NCBI RefSeq assembly: GCF_006385685.1 | Contig: NZ_VFRP01000007.1 | Location: forward strand, 1-64,000 | Length of the DNA: 64,000 bases | Source: Amaricoccus solimangrovi | Lineage (GTDB): Bacteria; Pseudomonadota; Alphaproteobacteria; Rhodobacterales; Rhodobacteraceae | Direction of reading: 5' to 3' | In this document: in pieces, positions 13,440 to 20,130 of the stretch | Numbering within the stretch: the stretch's first letter is position 1 | Layout: the number at the start of each line of letters is the position of its first letter | Program-made: the position numbers and the translations under genes | The notes under the pieces: generated by a model | Told to the model about the DNA's origin: nothing | Seen by the model: only the letters and a program-made list of their open reading frames with translations | Database searches by the model: none

Positions 13440-13460
13440 GGGAAAGATTATTGCTTTCCC
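13440..13460. promoter_or_regulatory. Dyad in the trxB/Lrp divergent gap
   Basis: GGGAAAG, seven AT-rich bases, CTTTCCC: a perfect 7-base inverted repeat 51-71 bases upstream of the Lrp-type start. AT-centred dyads of this size are typical Lrp/AsnC targets, so autoregulation or trxB control is plausible. A weak promoter (TTGCTT at 13451, CATAAT at 13472, 15-base spacing) overlaps it. Confidence 0.5.
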
Positions 13461-13510
13461 GCGTGCGTCCGCATAATTACCGCGACACACTACGGGAATT
13501 GTCGCGTCTC

Positions 13511-14011
13511 ATGGCCTCCACCAAACTCGATCCTATCGACCGCCGGATCCTCGCGGAACTCCAGGCCGACGGCAGGATGACCAATGTCGAACTCTCGCGC
13601 CGCGTGGGCATCTCCGCGCCGCCCTGCCTCAGGCGCGTGCGCGCGCTGGAGGAGGCCGGGCTGATCCGGGGCTACCACGCCGACGTGAACGCGCGCGATC
13701 TCGGTTTCGAGGTGCAGGTCTTCGCGATGATCCGGTTGTCGAGCCAGGCCGAACGCGACCTCGCCGCCTTCGAGGCGCGCTGCCGCGACTGGCCGCTCGT
13801 GCGCGAATGCCACATGCTGAACGGCGAAATCGATTTCATCCTGAAATGCGTGGCGCCCGACCTCTCGACCTTCCAGAGCTTCCTGACCGAGGGGCTGACC
13901 TCCGCGCCCAATGTCGCGAGCGTGAAGACGAGCCTCGTGATCCGCTGCGCGAAGGACGAGCCGGCGGTGCCCTTCGACGTCTACGAGGAACGCGCCCGCG
14001 CGCGGGATTGA
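13511..14011 (+). CDS. Lrp/AsnC-family transcriptional regulator
   Basis: A 166-residue regulator. The N-terminal winged helix-turn-helix starts L-D-P-I-D-R-R-I-L-A-E-L-Q-A-D-G-R and includes V-E-L-S-R-R-V-G-I-S-A-P-P-C-L-R-R-V; the C-terminal RAM ligand-binding domain contains the V-R-E-C-H-M-L-N-G-E-I-D-F-I-L-K turn. It is close to the Lrp that sits beside trxB in Proteobacteria. An in-frame ATG 84 bases upstream is an alternative start, but ATG 13511 matches the family N-terminus. A 21-base dyad lies just upstream. The effector, probably an amino acid, is unknown. It is followed by the palindromic repeat cluster. Confidence 0.93.
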   Translation: MASTKLDPIDRRILAELQADGRMTNVELSRRVGISAPPCLRRVRALEEAGLIRGYHADVNARDLGFEVQVFAMIRLSSQAERDLAAFEARCRDWPLVRECHMLNGEIDFILKCVAPDLSTFQSFLTEGLTSAPNVASVKTSLVIRCAKDEPAVPFDVYEERARARD

Positions 14012-14020
14012 GAGGGGGGG

Positions 14021-14110
14021 TGGCGGACAGATGTCCGCCCTACGGGGTCGCGGCATGGGGCGGACAAATGTCCGCCCTACGGGGGACGTAGGGCGGACAT
14101 CTGTCCGCCA
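14021..14110. repeat. Palindromic repeat cluster (TGTCCGCC family), three copies
   Basis: Three 18-base palindromes built on GGCGGACA-N2-TGTCCGCC at 14022-14039, 14059-14076 and 14092-14109. Copies 1 and 2 continue into CCTACG; copy 3 is inverted and preceded by CGTAGG. Copies 1 and 3 form perfect 24-base inverted repeats (14021-14044 and 14087-14110). The cluster fills the gap between convergent Lrp and pgeF genes and may serve as a two-way terminator. The same family recurs at 56588-56661. The architecture resembles REP/BIME elements. Confidence 0.9.
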
Positions 14111-14139
14111 TCCATCCCTCTCCCCCGCCGAGCCCCCCG

Positions 14140-14898
14140 TCAGAGCCGGATCACCGCGATCTGCCGCCCGTAATCCGGCTCGCCCGCGTGGGTCGCGCGG
14201 CGGTAGGAATAGAACCGCCCCGGATCGGAATAGGTGCAATGGCCGGTCCACTCCGCCTCGACCCCGAGTTCGCGCAGCCGGGCGAGCACGAAGCCCGGCA
14301 GGTCGAAGCGCAGCCGGTCGCCCTGGCCCGGCGCGAAGAAGCGCTCGAACCCCGCCTCCTCCCAGGCGAACCGCTCGAAGAAGTCCGGTCCGACCTCGTA
14401 GGCGCGCTGGCTGATCGTCGGCCCCACCACAGCGCGGATCGCGCCGCGCGTGGCGCCGAGGCGCTCCATCGCGATCACGGTTTCCTCCAGCACGCCCCCG
14501 AGCGCGCCGCGCCAGCCGGCATGGGCCGCGCCGATCACCTCCGCGTCGCCGGCGCGGAACAGGACCGGGGCGCAATCCGCCGTCAGCACGCTGAGCGCGA
14601 GGCCGGGGCGGTCGGTCACCACCGCGTCGGCCTCCGGCCGCGTCCCGCCCTCCCAGGGGCCTTCCGCGGTGACGACGCGGGTCGAATGCACCTGCCTGAG
14701 CGAGAGGAGACGCGCGGGCGCCACGTCCATCGCCTCGGCGACGCGGCTCCGGTTGATCGTCACCGCCTCGCTCAGGTCGGAGGATCCCTGGCCGCAGTTC
14801 AGTCCTTCGAAGATCCCGGACGAGGCGCCCCCCTTGCGGGTGAAGAACCCGTGCGTGGTGCCGTCGAGACGCGGGGAGGTGAGGATTTCGAGCATCAT
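14140..14898 (-). CDS. pgeF: Peptidoglycan editing factor / polyphenol oxidase-like (YfiH)
   Basis: A 252-residue YfiH-family protein. Family members remove wrongly incorporated amino acids from peptidoglycan precursors or have laccase/purine nucleoside phosphorylase activity. Signatures: G-F-F-T-R-K-G-G-x-S near the start, L-R-Q-V-H-S (zinc His), A-D-A-V-V-T-D-R-P, T-A-D-C-A-P-V-L (zinc Cys) and A-H-A-G-W-R-G (zinc His). Last gene of a minus-strand trio; its start overlaps midA by four bases. The palindrome cluster lies directly downstream. Confidence 0.93.
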   Translation of the reverse strand: MMLEILTSPRLDGTTHGFFTRKGGASSGIFEGLNCGQGSSDLSEAVTINRSRVAEAMDVAPARLLSLRQVHSTRVVTAEGPWEGGTRPEADAVVTDRPGLALSVLTADCAPVLFRAGDAEVIGAAHAGWRGALGGVLEETVIAMERLGATRGAIRAVVGPTISQRAYEVGPDFFERFAWEEAGFERFFAPGQGDRLRFDLPGFVLARLRELGVEAEWTGHCTYSDPGRFYSYRRATHAGEPDYGRQIAVIRL

Positions 14899-15986
14899 CG
14901 ATCCATGCCTGGGCGCGGCTCCGCCGGGTCGAGGCCGGGCAGCGGCGCGCTGTTCGAAGGGGCGAACCCCAGAACGCGGAACAGGTTTCCCATTTCGTCC
15001 GGATGGGTCAAGCGCCGATGCGCGGCGGCGATCGCCGCCACGCCTCCCGCGTCCCGCCCGCGGGCGAGGGCATTGGCCCGCGCCGTGATCCCGAGCCGCT
15101 CCAGGAAGACGCCCTGCGCGACCGGCCCCGCGACCGCGACCGGCCCCGCCGCCTCGGCCAGCGCGCGGAAGCGGACATGGGTGGTGAGATCCGCGGCGCC
15201 GGGCTCGGCCAGCGGATCGACGGAGTCATGCGCGCGCAGCGCCTGCAGCGTGTCGCCGGTGCCGTCCCAGGCGCCGTAGTCGATCACGAGCGCCGCGCCG
15301 CCCGCCGACGCGATCCGGGCGCCGACCGCCCCGGCGATCGCCTCCGCCGCCGGGCAGCATTCGACCACCGCCCCGTCGGGCGCGAGCGGGAAGCGGCGCG
15401 CGAGTTCGGGCTCGGCCCGGGGCGGCCCCCAGCGGAAGGCGAGGCCCGGCCCGGCCCGCTCCACCAGCCGTTCGAGCCAGGCCATGTCGGCGCGCCGGAA
15501 CTGCCGCGCGGGCAGCGCGTCGAAGAATTCGTTCGCGACGAGATAGAGCGGACCGGCCGGCAGCTCCTCGACCCGCGCCGCCCAGTTCGGACCATGGCCC
15601 GCCAGCGTCTCCGCCTGCCGCGCCCTGAGCGCCGGGCTCGTCTCGACGAGCCAGAGCTCGGCGGCCTCGGCGAAACCCGGCAGCCGCGAGGCGACGCGGA
15701 GCGCGTCGCGCATCAGCGTGCCGCGGCCGGGGCCGAGTTCGGCCAGCACGAAGCGCGCGGGCGCCCCCTGCCCGCGCCAGACCTCCGCGAGCCAGGCGCC
15801 GACCAGTTCGCCGAACATCTGGCTGATCTCGGGCGCCGTGGTGAAATCCCCCGCCGCGCCGAGCGGGTCGCGGGTGGCGTAGTAGCCATGCTCCGGATGG
15901 CCGAGGCAGAGCGCCATGTATTCGTCGAGCGGCATCGGCCCCCGCTCGACGATCCGCCCCGCGATCAGCGCGCCGAGCGGGGTCAC
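14895..15986 (-). CDS. MidA/NDUFAF7-type SAM-dependent methyltransferase
   Basis: A 363-residue COG1565 (DUF185) methyltransferase. It begins M-T-P-L-G-A-L-I-A-G-R-I, then H-P-E-H-G-Y-Y-A-T-R-D-P-L-G-A-A-G-D-F-T-T-A-P-E-I-S-Q, the family hallmark, and a SAM site L-A-E-L-G-P-G-R-G-T-L-M. Human NDUFAF7 dimethylates an arginine of complex I; whether the bacterial protein does so is unknown, but Rhodobacterales carry a mitochondrial-type complex I. It overlaps lgt and pgeF by four bases each, so the three genes form one coupled operon. Confidence 0.9.
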   Translation of the reverse strand: MTPLGALIAGRIVERGPMPLDEYMALCLGHPEHGYYATRDPLGAAGDFTTAPEISQMFGELVGAWLAEVWRGQGAPARFVLAELGPGRGTLMRDALRVASRLPGFAEAAELWLVETSPALRARQAETLAGHGPNWAARVEELPAGPLYLVANEFFDALPARQFRRADMAWLERLVERAGPGLAFRWGPPRAEPELARRFPLAPDGAVVECCPAAEAIAGAVGARIASAGGAALVIDYGAWDGTGDTLQALRAHDSVDPLAEPGAADLTTHVRFRALAEAAGPVAVAGPVAQGVFLERLGITARANALARGRDAGGVAAIAAAHRRLTHPDEMGNLFRVLGFAPSNSAPLPGLDPAEPRPGMDR

Positions 15987-16867
15987 GGCGCCGCGCGCCG
16001 CGCGCGCGCCCAGAGGAAGAGCCCGAGCGCGAGCATCGGCAGGCTCAGGAGCTGGCCCATCGTCAGCCCCCAGCCGCCGCCGAGCGCGATCACATGGCCG
16101 ATCGGGTTCCCGGGGGTGACGAACTGCGGATCGGCCTGGCGGAACAGTTCGACGAACATCCGGCTGAGCGAATAGCCGATCAGGAACAGGCCGAAGATCC
16201 GCCCGGGCCGGGCGAGCGCGCCGCGCCGGATCGCGAGGAAGAGCACGAGGAAGAGCACGATCCCCTCCAGCGCCGCCTCGTAGAGCTGCGAGGGATGGCG
16301 GGCGCAGACCGCCGTCCAGTCCGGCGGGCAGGTCGCGCCCGCGCCCGGAAACATCACCGCCCAGGGCGCGGTCGAGGGTTTGCCCCAGAGCTCGCCGTTG
16401 ATGAAGTTCGCGATCCGCCCGAAGAAGAGCCCGATCGGCGTGGCGGCGGAGACCGCGTCGCCGACGCCGAGGATCGGGAAGCCGTTCCGGAGGCAGAAGG
16501 CGATGATCCCGGTGGCGACGCCGATCAGCCCGCCGTGGAAGGACATCCCCCCCTGCCAGACCGCGAGGATCTGGCCGGGATGGGCGAGGAAATATCCCGG
16601 CTGGTAGAAGAGCACGTAGCCGATCCGCCCGCCGAGGATCACCGAGAGCACCATCCAGGTCAGCAGGTCGTCGGTACGCTCCGGCGGCATCGGCGCCGCC
16701 CCGCCCCAGAGCGCGGGCCGCCGGCAGAGCGCGGCAACGTAGCGCCAGCCGAGCACCAGCCCGGCGATATAGGCGAGCGCGTACCAGCGGATCGCGAATT
16801 CGACGCCGAAGAGGTCGATGGAGAAGAGCCGCGGGTCGATGTCGGGAAAGGGCAGGACGAAGGGCAT
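15983..16867 (-). CDS. lgt: Prolipoprotein diacylglyceryl transferase
   Basis: A 294-residue inner-membrane enzyme that transfers diacylglycerol from phosphatidylglycerol to the lipobox cysteine of prelipoproteins. Start at 16867 (M-P-F-V-L-P-F-P-D-I-D-P); a longer frame upstream begins at an improbable GTG/ATG site and adds a non-family leader. Motifs: I-R-W-Y-A-L-A-Y-I-A-G, G-G-R-I-G-Y-V-L-F-Y, G-G-M-S-F-H-G-G-L-I-G-V, R-I-A-N-F-I-N-G-E-L-W-G-K-P and H-P-S-Q-L-Y-E-A, across about seven membrane helices. First gene of lgt-midA-pgeF. Its substrates in this window include the lipoproteins at 33191 and 49475. Confidence 0.97.
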   Translation of the reverse strand: MPFVLPFPDIDPRLFSIDLFGVEFAIRWYALAYIAGLVLGWRYVAALCRRPALWGGAAPMPPERTDDLLTWMVLSVILGGRIGYVLFYQPGYFLAHPGQILAVWQGGMSFHGGLIGVATGIIAFCLRNGFPILGVGDAVSAATPIGLFFGRIANFINGELWGKPSTAPWAVMFPGAGATCPPDWTAVCARHPSQLYEAALEGIVLFLVLFLAIRRGALARPGRIFGLFLIGYSLSRMFVELFRQADPQFVTPGNPIGHVIALGGGWGLTMGQLLSLPMLALGLFLWARARRAAP

Positions 16868-17001
16868 CGCGGCTCCGGTTCGTGAGGGCGCCCCTGCATC
16901 GGGGCCGATCCGGGCGAAGTCAAGCCGCGGATCGCGTGCCGGGCGCTTGGCAAAACGCCGCGCCGGGACCATATCAGCACGCGAAACCCCCCGGGAGGAC
17001 C

Positions 17002-17256
17002 ATGCCGATGCAGACCCGTTCCAAGATCCTCGACGACCTCACGCAGCTCATGTCGAACGCCGTCGGGGTCGCGCAGGGCGCGAAGACCGAGGCGGAGACC
17101 GCGCTCAAGGGCATGATGGACCGCTGGCTCGCCGATCGCGACTTCGTGACGCGCGAGGAATTCGACGCGGTGCGCGCGATGGCGCAGAAGGCGCGCGAGG
17201 AGAACGACGCGCTCCAGGCCCGAATCGCCGCGCTCGAGGAAGCCGCGAAGTCCTGA
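17002..17256 (+). CDS. UbiK/BMFP-family accessory factor
   Basis: An 84-residue, mostly helical protein: N-terminal amphipathic part (T-R-S-K-I-L-D-D-L-T-Q-L-M) and a C-terminal coiled coil (F-V-T-R-E-E-F-D-A-V, then E-E-N-D-A-L-Q-A-R-I-A-A-L-E). This fits the BMFP (DUF526) family, which includes UbiK, an accessory factor for aerobic ubiquinone synthesis, and the Brucella membrane-fusogenic protein. GGGAGG just upstream supports ATG 17002. Divergent from lgt; upstream of YbjN. Confidence 0.88.
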   Translation: MPMQTRSKILDDLTQLMSNAVGVAQGAKTEAETALKGMMDRWLADRDFVTREEFDAVRAMAQKAREENDALQARIAALEEAAKS

Positions 17257-17518
17257 CGCGACCGGCCGGATTCCGCCGCCGCGCGGTTCAGAAGCCGGTG
17301 GAATTCGGGCCTCTATCGCCCGGCGGGACCGGCCATTTCGCAGCCGCGGCGAAATCCGCGCGGCCCGGGCCCCGCGACCAAGAATTGTCTTTACAGGGCC
17401 TTCACTCTCACACACCATATTTTGTAGGTCCCCCGTCCAGGCGGGTGACCTGTTGTTAACCTCACAGCCCCCGCGCGGGGTCTTGCCCCGCCGGCGGCCA
17501 GACGAAGAGGCACCGGGT

Positions 17519-18022
17519 ATGGGCATTGTCGAGCGTGATTTTGACTGCGAGGAAATCCACCCCATCGATATCGTCGAGACGCTCGCGGAGGAGCGTTCGT
17601 GGGATTTCGACCGCGTCGCCGATGATCAGATCGCCATGGCCATCGAGGGGAGCTGGAGGACCTATTCCGTCACCCTTGCCTGGTCGGCGCAGGACGAGTC
17701 GCTCCGGCTCATCTGCGCCTTCGAGATGGCCCCGCCCGCGCGCAAGCTGAACGCGCTCAACCGCGCGATCATGCTGGCCAACGACAAGTGCTGGCTCGGC
17801 GCCTTCGTACTCTGGCCGGAACAGAAGATGATGGCCTTCCGCTACGCGCTGAACCTGACCGGCGGCGCGATGGCGAGCTCGGCGCAGATCAACGACATGG
17901 TGCGCGCCGCCGTGATGTCCTGCGAGCGATTCTATCCCGCCTTCCAGCTCGTCGCCTGGGGCAACGAGTCGCCGGAGACCGCGCTCGGCATCGCGATGAC
18001 CGAGGCCTACGGCCGGGCCTGA
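17519..18022 (+). CDS. YbjN domain-containing protein
   Basis: A 167-residue YbjN-family protein (type III chaperone-like fold): D-I-V-E-T-L-A-E-E-R-S-W-D-F-D-R early, L-R-L-I-C-A-F-E-M-A-P-P and W-L-G-A-F-V-L-W-P-E-Q-K-M-M-A-F-R-Y in the middle. The function of alphaproteobacterial members is not known. In many relatives this gene is followed by proC; here a phasin gene follows after 197 bases. A 262-base gap upstream holds a 7-base dyad (ATTTCGC/GCGAAAT, 17335-17355) and an AT-rich stretch near 17390-17455 that may contain the promoter. Confidence 0.85.
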   Translation: MGIVERDFDCEEIHPIDIVETLAEERSWDFDRVADDQIAMAIEGSWRTYSVTLAWSAQDESLRLICAFEMAPPARKLNALNRAIMLANDKCWLGAFVLWPEQKMMAFRYALNLTGGAMASSAQINDMVRAAVMSCERFYPAFQLVAWGNESPETALGIAMTEAYGRA

Positions 18023-18160
18023 GCCCCGGCCCGCTCCCCCCGGCATGCGCACCTCTCGGGGGGAGCGGTTCCGGCGCGTCCGATTGTCACGCGCCCGGCA
18101 TTCTCGCGTGCTAGGCTGGCCCTGTCCCCGCCGCGCGGGGAGGCGGCCGCGAGACGCCGG

Positions 18161-18189
18161 TTGACGTGAATGCTGCGGTGCAGCATAAC
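18161..18189 (+). promoter_or_regulatory. Promoter of phasin gene
   Basis: TTGACG at 18161-18166, a 17-base spacer, CATAAC at 18184-18189. A good vegetative-type promoter 31 bases before the phasin ATG, with the PhaR-type palindrome filling most of the spacer and touching the -10. Confidence 0.7.
18171..18185. promoter_or_regulatory. PhaR-type operator (phasin 1)
   Basis: TGCTGC-GGT-GCAGCA, a perfect palindrome containing CTGC-N3-GCAG, the site I recall for PhaR repressors of PHA granule genes in Rhodobacter and Paracoccus. It lies between the -35 and -10 of the phasin promoter, the ideal place for a repressor. A near-identical site precedes the phasin-like gene at 32406. Confidence 0.8.
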
Positions 18190-18219
18190 ACGAGGACAAT
18201 CAAGGGAGAGGAAAGCCCG

Positions 18220-18687
18220 ATGTTCGACCCCAAGACCTTCGCCTTCGACCCGGAGAAGATCTCCGAGTTCTTCAAGCAGAACGACTTCACCAAGCAGTTC
18301 CAGAACTTCAAGATGCCGGAGGTCGATACCGAGGCCTTCATGACCGCCCAGAAGAAGAACATGGAAGCCCTGGTGGAGGCCAACAAGGCCGCCGCCGCCG
18401 GCTATCAGGATCTCTTCAAGAAGCAGGTCTCGATCTTCGAGGAGACGATGGCCGAGGCGCAGAAGCACCTGAAGTCCTTCGACACCACGAAGCTCGACGC
18501 CGACAGCGCCAAGGCGCAGGCCGAGCTGGCCAAGGCCGCCTTCGAGAAGGCGCTCGCCAACATGCAGGCGCTGGCCGAATCCGCGCAGAAGGCGAATGCC
18601 AGCGCCTACGAGATCGTCTCGGCGCGCATCCAGGAAAGCCTCGTGGAACTGCGCGACATGGCGACCAAGCTCGCCAAGAAGGGCTGA
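18220..18687 (+). CDS. phaP: Phasin family protein (PHA granule-associated)
   Basis: A 155-residue helical, Ala/Lys/Glu-rich protein that coats polyhydroxyalkanoate granules. It starts M-F-D-P-K-T-F-A-F-D-P, then F-K-M-P-E-V-D-T-E-A-F-M-T-A-Q-K-K-N-M-E-A-L-V-E-A-N, the Rhodobacterales phasin signature, and ends E-L-R-D-M-A-T-K-L-A-K-K-G. An AGGGAGAGGA ribosome site fits ATG 18220; an in-frame ATG 18 codons upstream overlaps the promoter and is rejected. A strong hairpin terminator follows. Regulation by a PhaR-like repressor is likely from the operator. Confidence 0.93.
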   Translation: MFDPKTFAFDPEKISEFFKQNDFTKQFQNFKMPEVDTEAFMTAQKKNMEALVEANKAAAAGYQDLFKKQVSIFEETMAEAQKHLKSFDTTKLDADSAKAQAELAKAAFEKALANMQALAESAQKANASAYEIVSARIQESLVELRDMATKLAKKG

Positions 18688-18727
18688 GCCGGCCAGGGGG
18701 CGCCCTCCGACTTTAAGCCAGAAACGC

Positions 18728-18764
18728 GGAAAACCGCTTGCCCGCGCCGGGCAGGCGGTTTTCC
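18728..18764 (+). terminator. Terminator of phasin gene
   Basis: 10-base arms GGAAAACCGC and GCGGTTTTCC with a further inner TGCCCG/CGGGCA stem. The T-run TTTT in the descending arm gives it intrinsic-terminator character. It isolates the phasin from csaA. Confidence 0.85.
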
Positions 18765-18801
18765 TTGCGCGCGAACCCCTTTGCCCCCGCGGGAAGAGCG
18801 C

Positions 18802-19143
18802 ATGACCGGGACCGCCACATTCGAGGACTTCCTGCGCGTCGACATCCGCGTCGGCCGGATCGAACGGGCCGAGCCGTTTCCGGAGGCGCGCAAGCCCGCC
18901 TACAGGCTCTGGATCGACTTCGGCCCGGAGATCGGCACGCGGAAATCCTCCGCCCAAATCACCGAACTCTACGCGGTCGCGGATCTCGTCGGGCGCCGCG
19001 TGCTCGGCGTCGTCAACTTCCCGCCGCGCCAGATCGGCCCGTTCCGCTCCGAGGTGCTCGTCCTCGGCGTGGCCGACGCCGAGGGCCGCGTCGTCCTCGT
19101 CGCCCCCGATGCCGAGACCCCTCTCGGCGCCCGCCTGCATTGA
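18802..19143 (+). CDS. csaA: CsaA-like tRNA-binding protein
   Basis: A 113-residue OB-fold protein of the CsaA/Trbp111 type: F-E-D-F-L-R-V-D-I-R-V-G-R-I at the start, K-P-A-Y-R-L-W-I-D-F-G, S-S-A-Q-I-T-E-L-Y and V-V-N-F-P-P-R-Q-I-G. Family members bind tRNA elbows and have chaperone-like effects with secretion. ATG 18802 has a nearby GGGAAGAG; a TTG seven codons upstream is unlikely. It is followed 11 bases later by a TTG-initiated dehydrogenase gene, probably in one transcript. Confidence 0.92.
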   Translation: MTGTATFEDFLRVDIRVGRIERAEPFPEARKPAYRLWIDFGPEIGTRKSSAQITELYAVADLVGRRVLGVVNFPPRQIGPFRSEVLVLGVADAEGRVVLVAPDAETPLGARLH

Positions 19144-19154
19144 AGGAGCAGCCC

Positions 19155-20120
19155 TTGTCCCGTCCCCGCGTCATCGTCACCCGCAAGCTGCCCGATCCGG
19201 TCGAGGAAAGGCTCGGCGCCCTCTTCGACGTCACGCTGAACCCGAGCGACCGCGCGCTCCCGGCCGACGAGCTGAAGGCGGCGATGCGCGAGGCGGACGG
19301 CGTGCTCTGCGCCGTGGTCGACCCGATGACGGCCGAGGTGCTCGGCGTCGCGGGCAGGCGGGCCGGGATCGTCGCCAATTTCGGCGTCGGCGTGAACAAC
19401 ATCGACCTGAAGGCGGCGGAGGCCGCCGGCATCGCCGTCGGCAACACGCCCGACGTGCTGACCGACGCGACCGCGGACATCGCCATCGCGCTGATGCTCG
19501 CCGCGACCCGGCGGATGTACGAGACCGAGAAGATGCTGCGCGAGGGCCGCTGGAAGGGCTTCTCGATCACCGCGCAGCTCGGCATGGGCCTCAGGGACAA
19601 GGTGATCGGCATCGTCGGCATGGGCCGGATCGGCCAGGCGACGGCGCGCCGCGCCGCGCTCGGCTTCGGGATGAAGGTGATCTACTTCAACCGCTCCGAC
19701 CTCCGGGTGGAACTCGACTTCCCGGCCGAGCGGCGCGCGACGATCGAGGAGGTGATGGCGGAGGCCGATGTCGTCTCGCTGCACATCCCCGGCGGCGGCG
19801 AGAACCGGGGCCGGATCTCGGCGGCGATGATCGCGGCGATGAAGCCGACCGCCTACCTCGTCAACACCGCGCGCGGCGACGTCGTGGACGAGCCCGCGCT
19901 CGTCGCGGCGCTCGCGGCGGGCCGGATCGCCGGCGCCGGGCTCGACGTCTTCGCCGAGGAGCCGAAGGTGCCGGCCGAACTCGTCGCGCTCGAGAACGTG
20001 ACGCTGCTGCCGCATATCGGCAGCGCGACGCTTGAGACGCGCACCGCGATGGGGATGCTCGCGGTCGACAATCTCGAGGCCTTCTTCGCCGGACGGCCGA
20101 TGCCGGCGCGGGTCGTCTGA
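19155..20120 (+). CDS. D-2-hydroxyacid dehydrogenase (glyoxylate/hydroxypyruvate reductase-like)
   Basis: A 321-residue NAD(P)-dependent oxidoreductase. TTG at 19155 is the start: AAGGAG lies six bases upstream and the protein then begins R-P-R-V-I-V-T-R-K-L-P, as in the GRHPR/GhrB group. N-F-G-V-G-V-N-N-I-D and the Rossmann G-M-G-R-I-G are present, as is the catalytic triad Arg (T-A-R-G-D-V-V-D-E), Glu (A-E-E-P) and His (L-P-H-I-G-S-A-T). Probable substrates are glyoxylate or hydroxypyruvate, by family only. Convergent with the acyl synthetase gene ten bases away. Confidence 0.9.
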   Translation: MSRPRVIVTRKLPDPVEERLGALFDVTLNPSDRALPADELKAAMREADGVLCAVVDPMTAEVLGVAGRRAGIVANFGVGVNNIDLKAAEAAGIAVGNTPDVLTDATADIAIALMLAATRRMYETEKMLREGRWKGFSITAQLGMGLRDKVIGIVGMGRIGQATARRAALGFGMKVIYFNRSDLRVELDFPAERRATIEEVMAEADVVSLHIPGGGENRGRISAAMIAAMKPTAYLVNTARGDVVDEPALVAALAAGRIAGAGLDVFAEEPKVPAELVALENVTLLPHIGSATLETRTAMGMLAVDNLEAFFAGRPMPARVV

Positions 20121-20130
20121 CCGGCCCGGC

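Noticed and set aside
14021-14110. Possible mini-CRISPR
   Set aside because: Copies are not evenly spaced, one is inverted, spacers are too short and no cas genes are near; fits a REP-type cluster.
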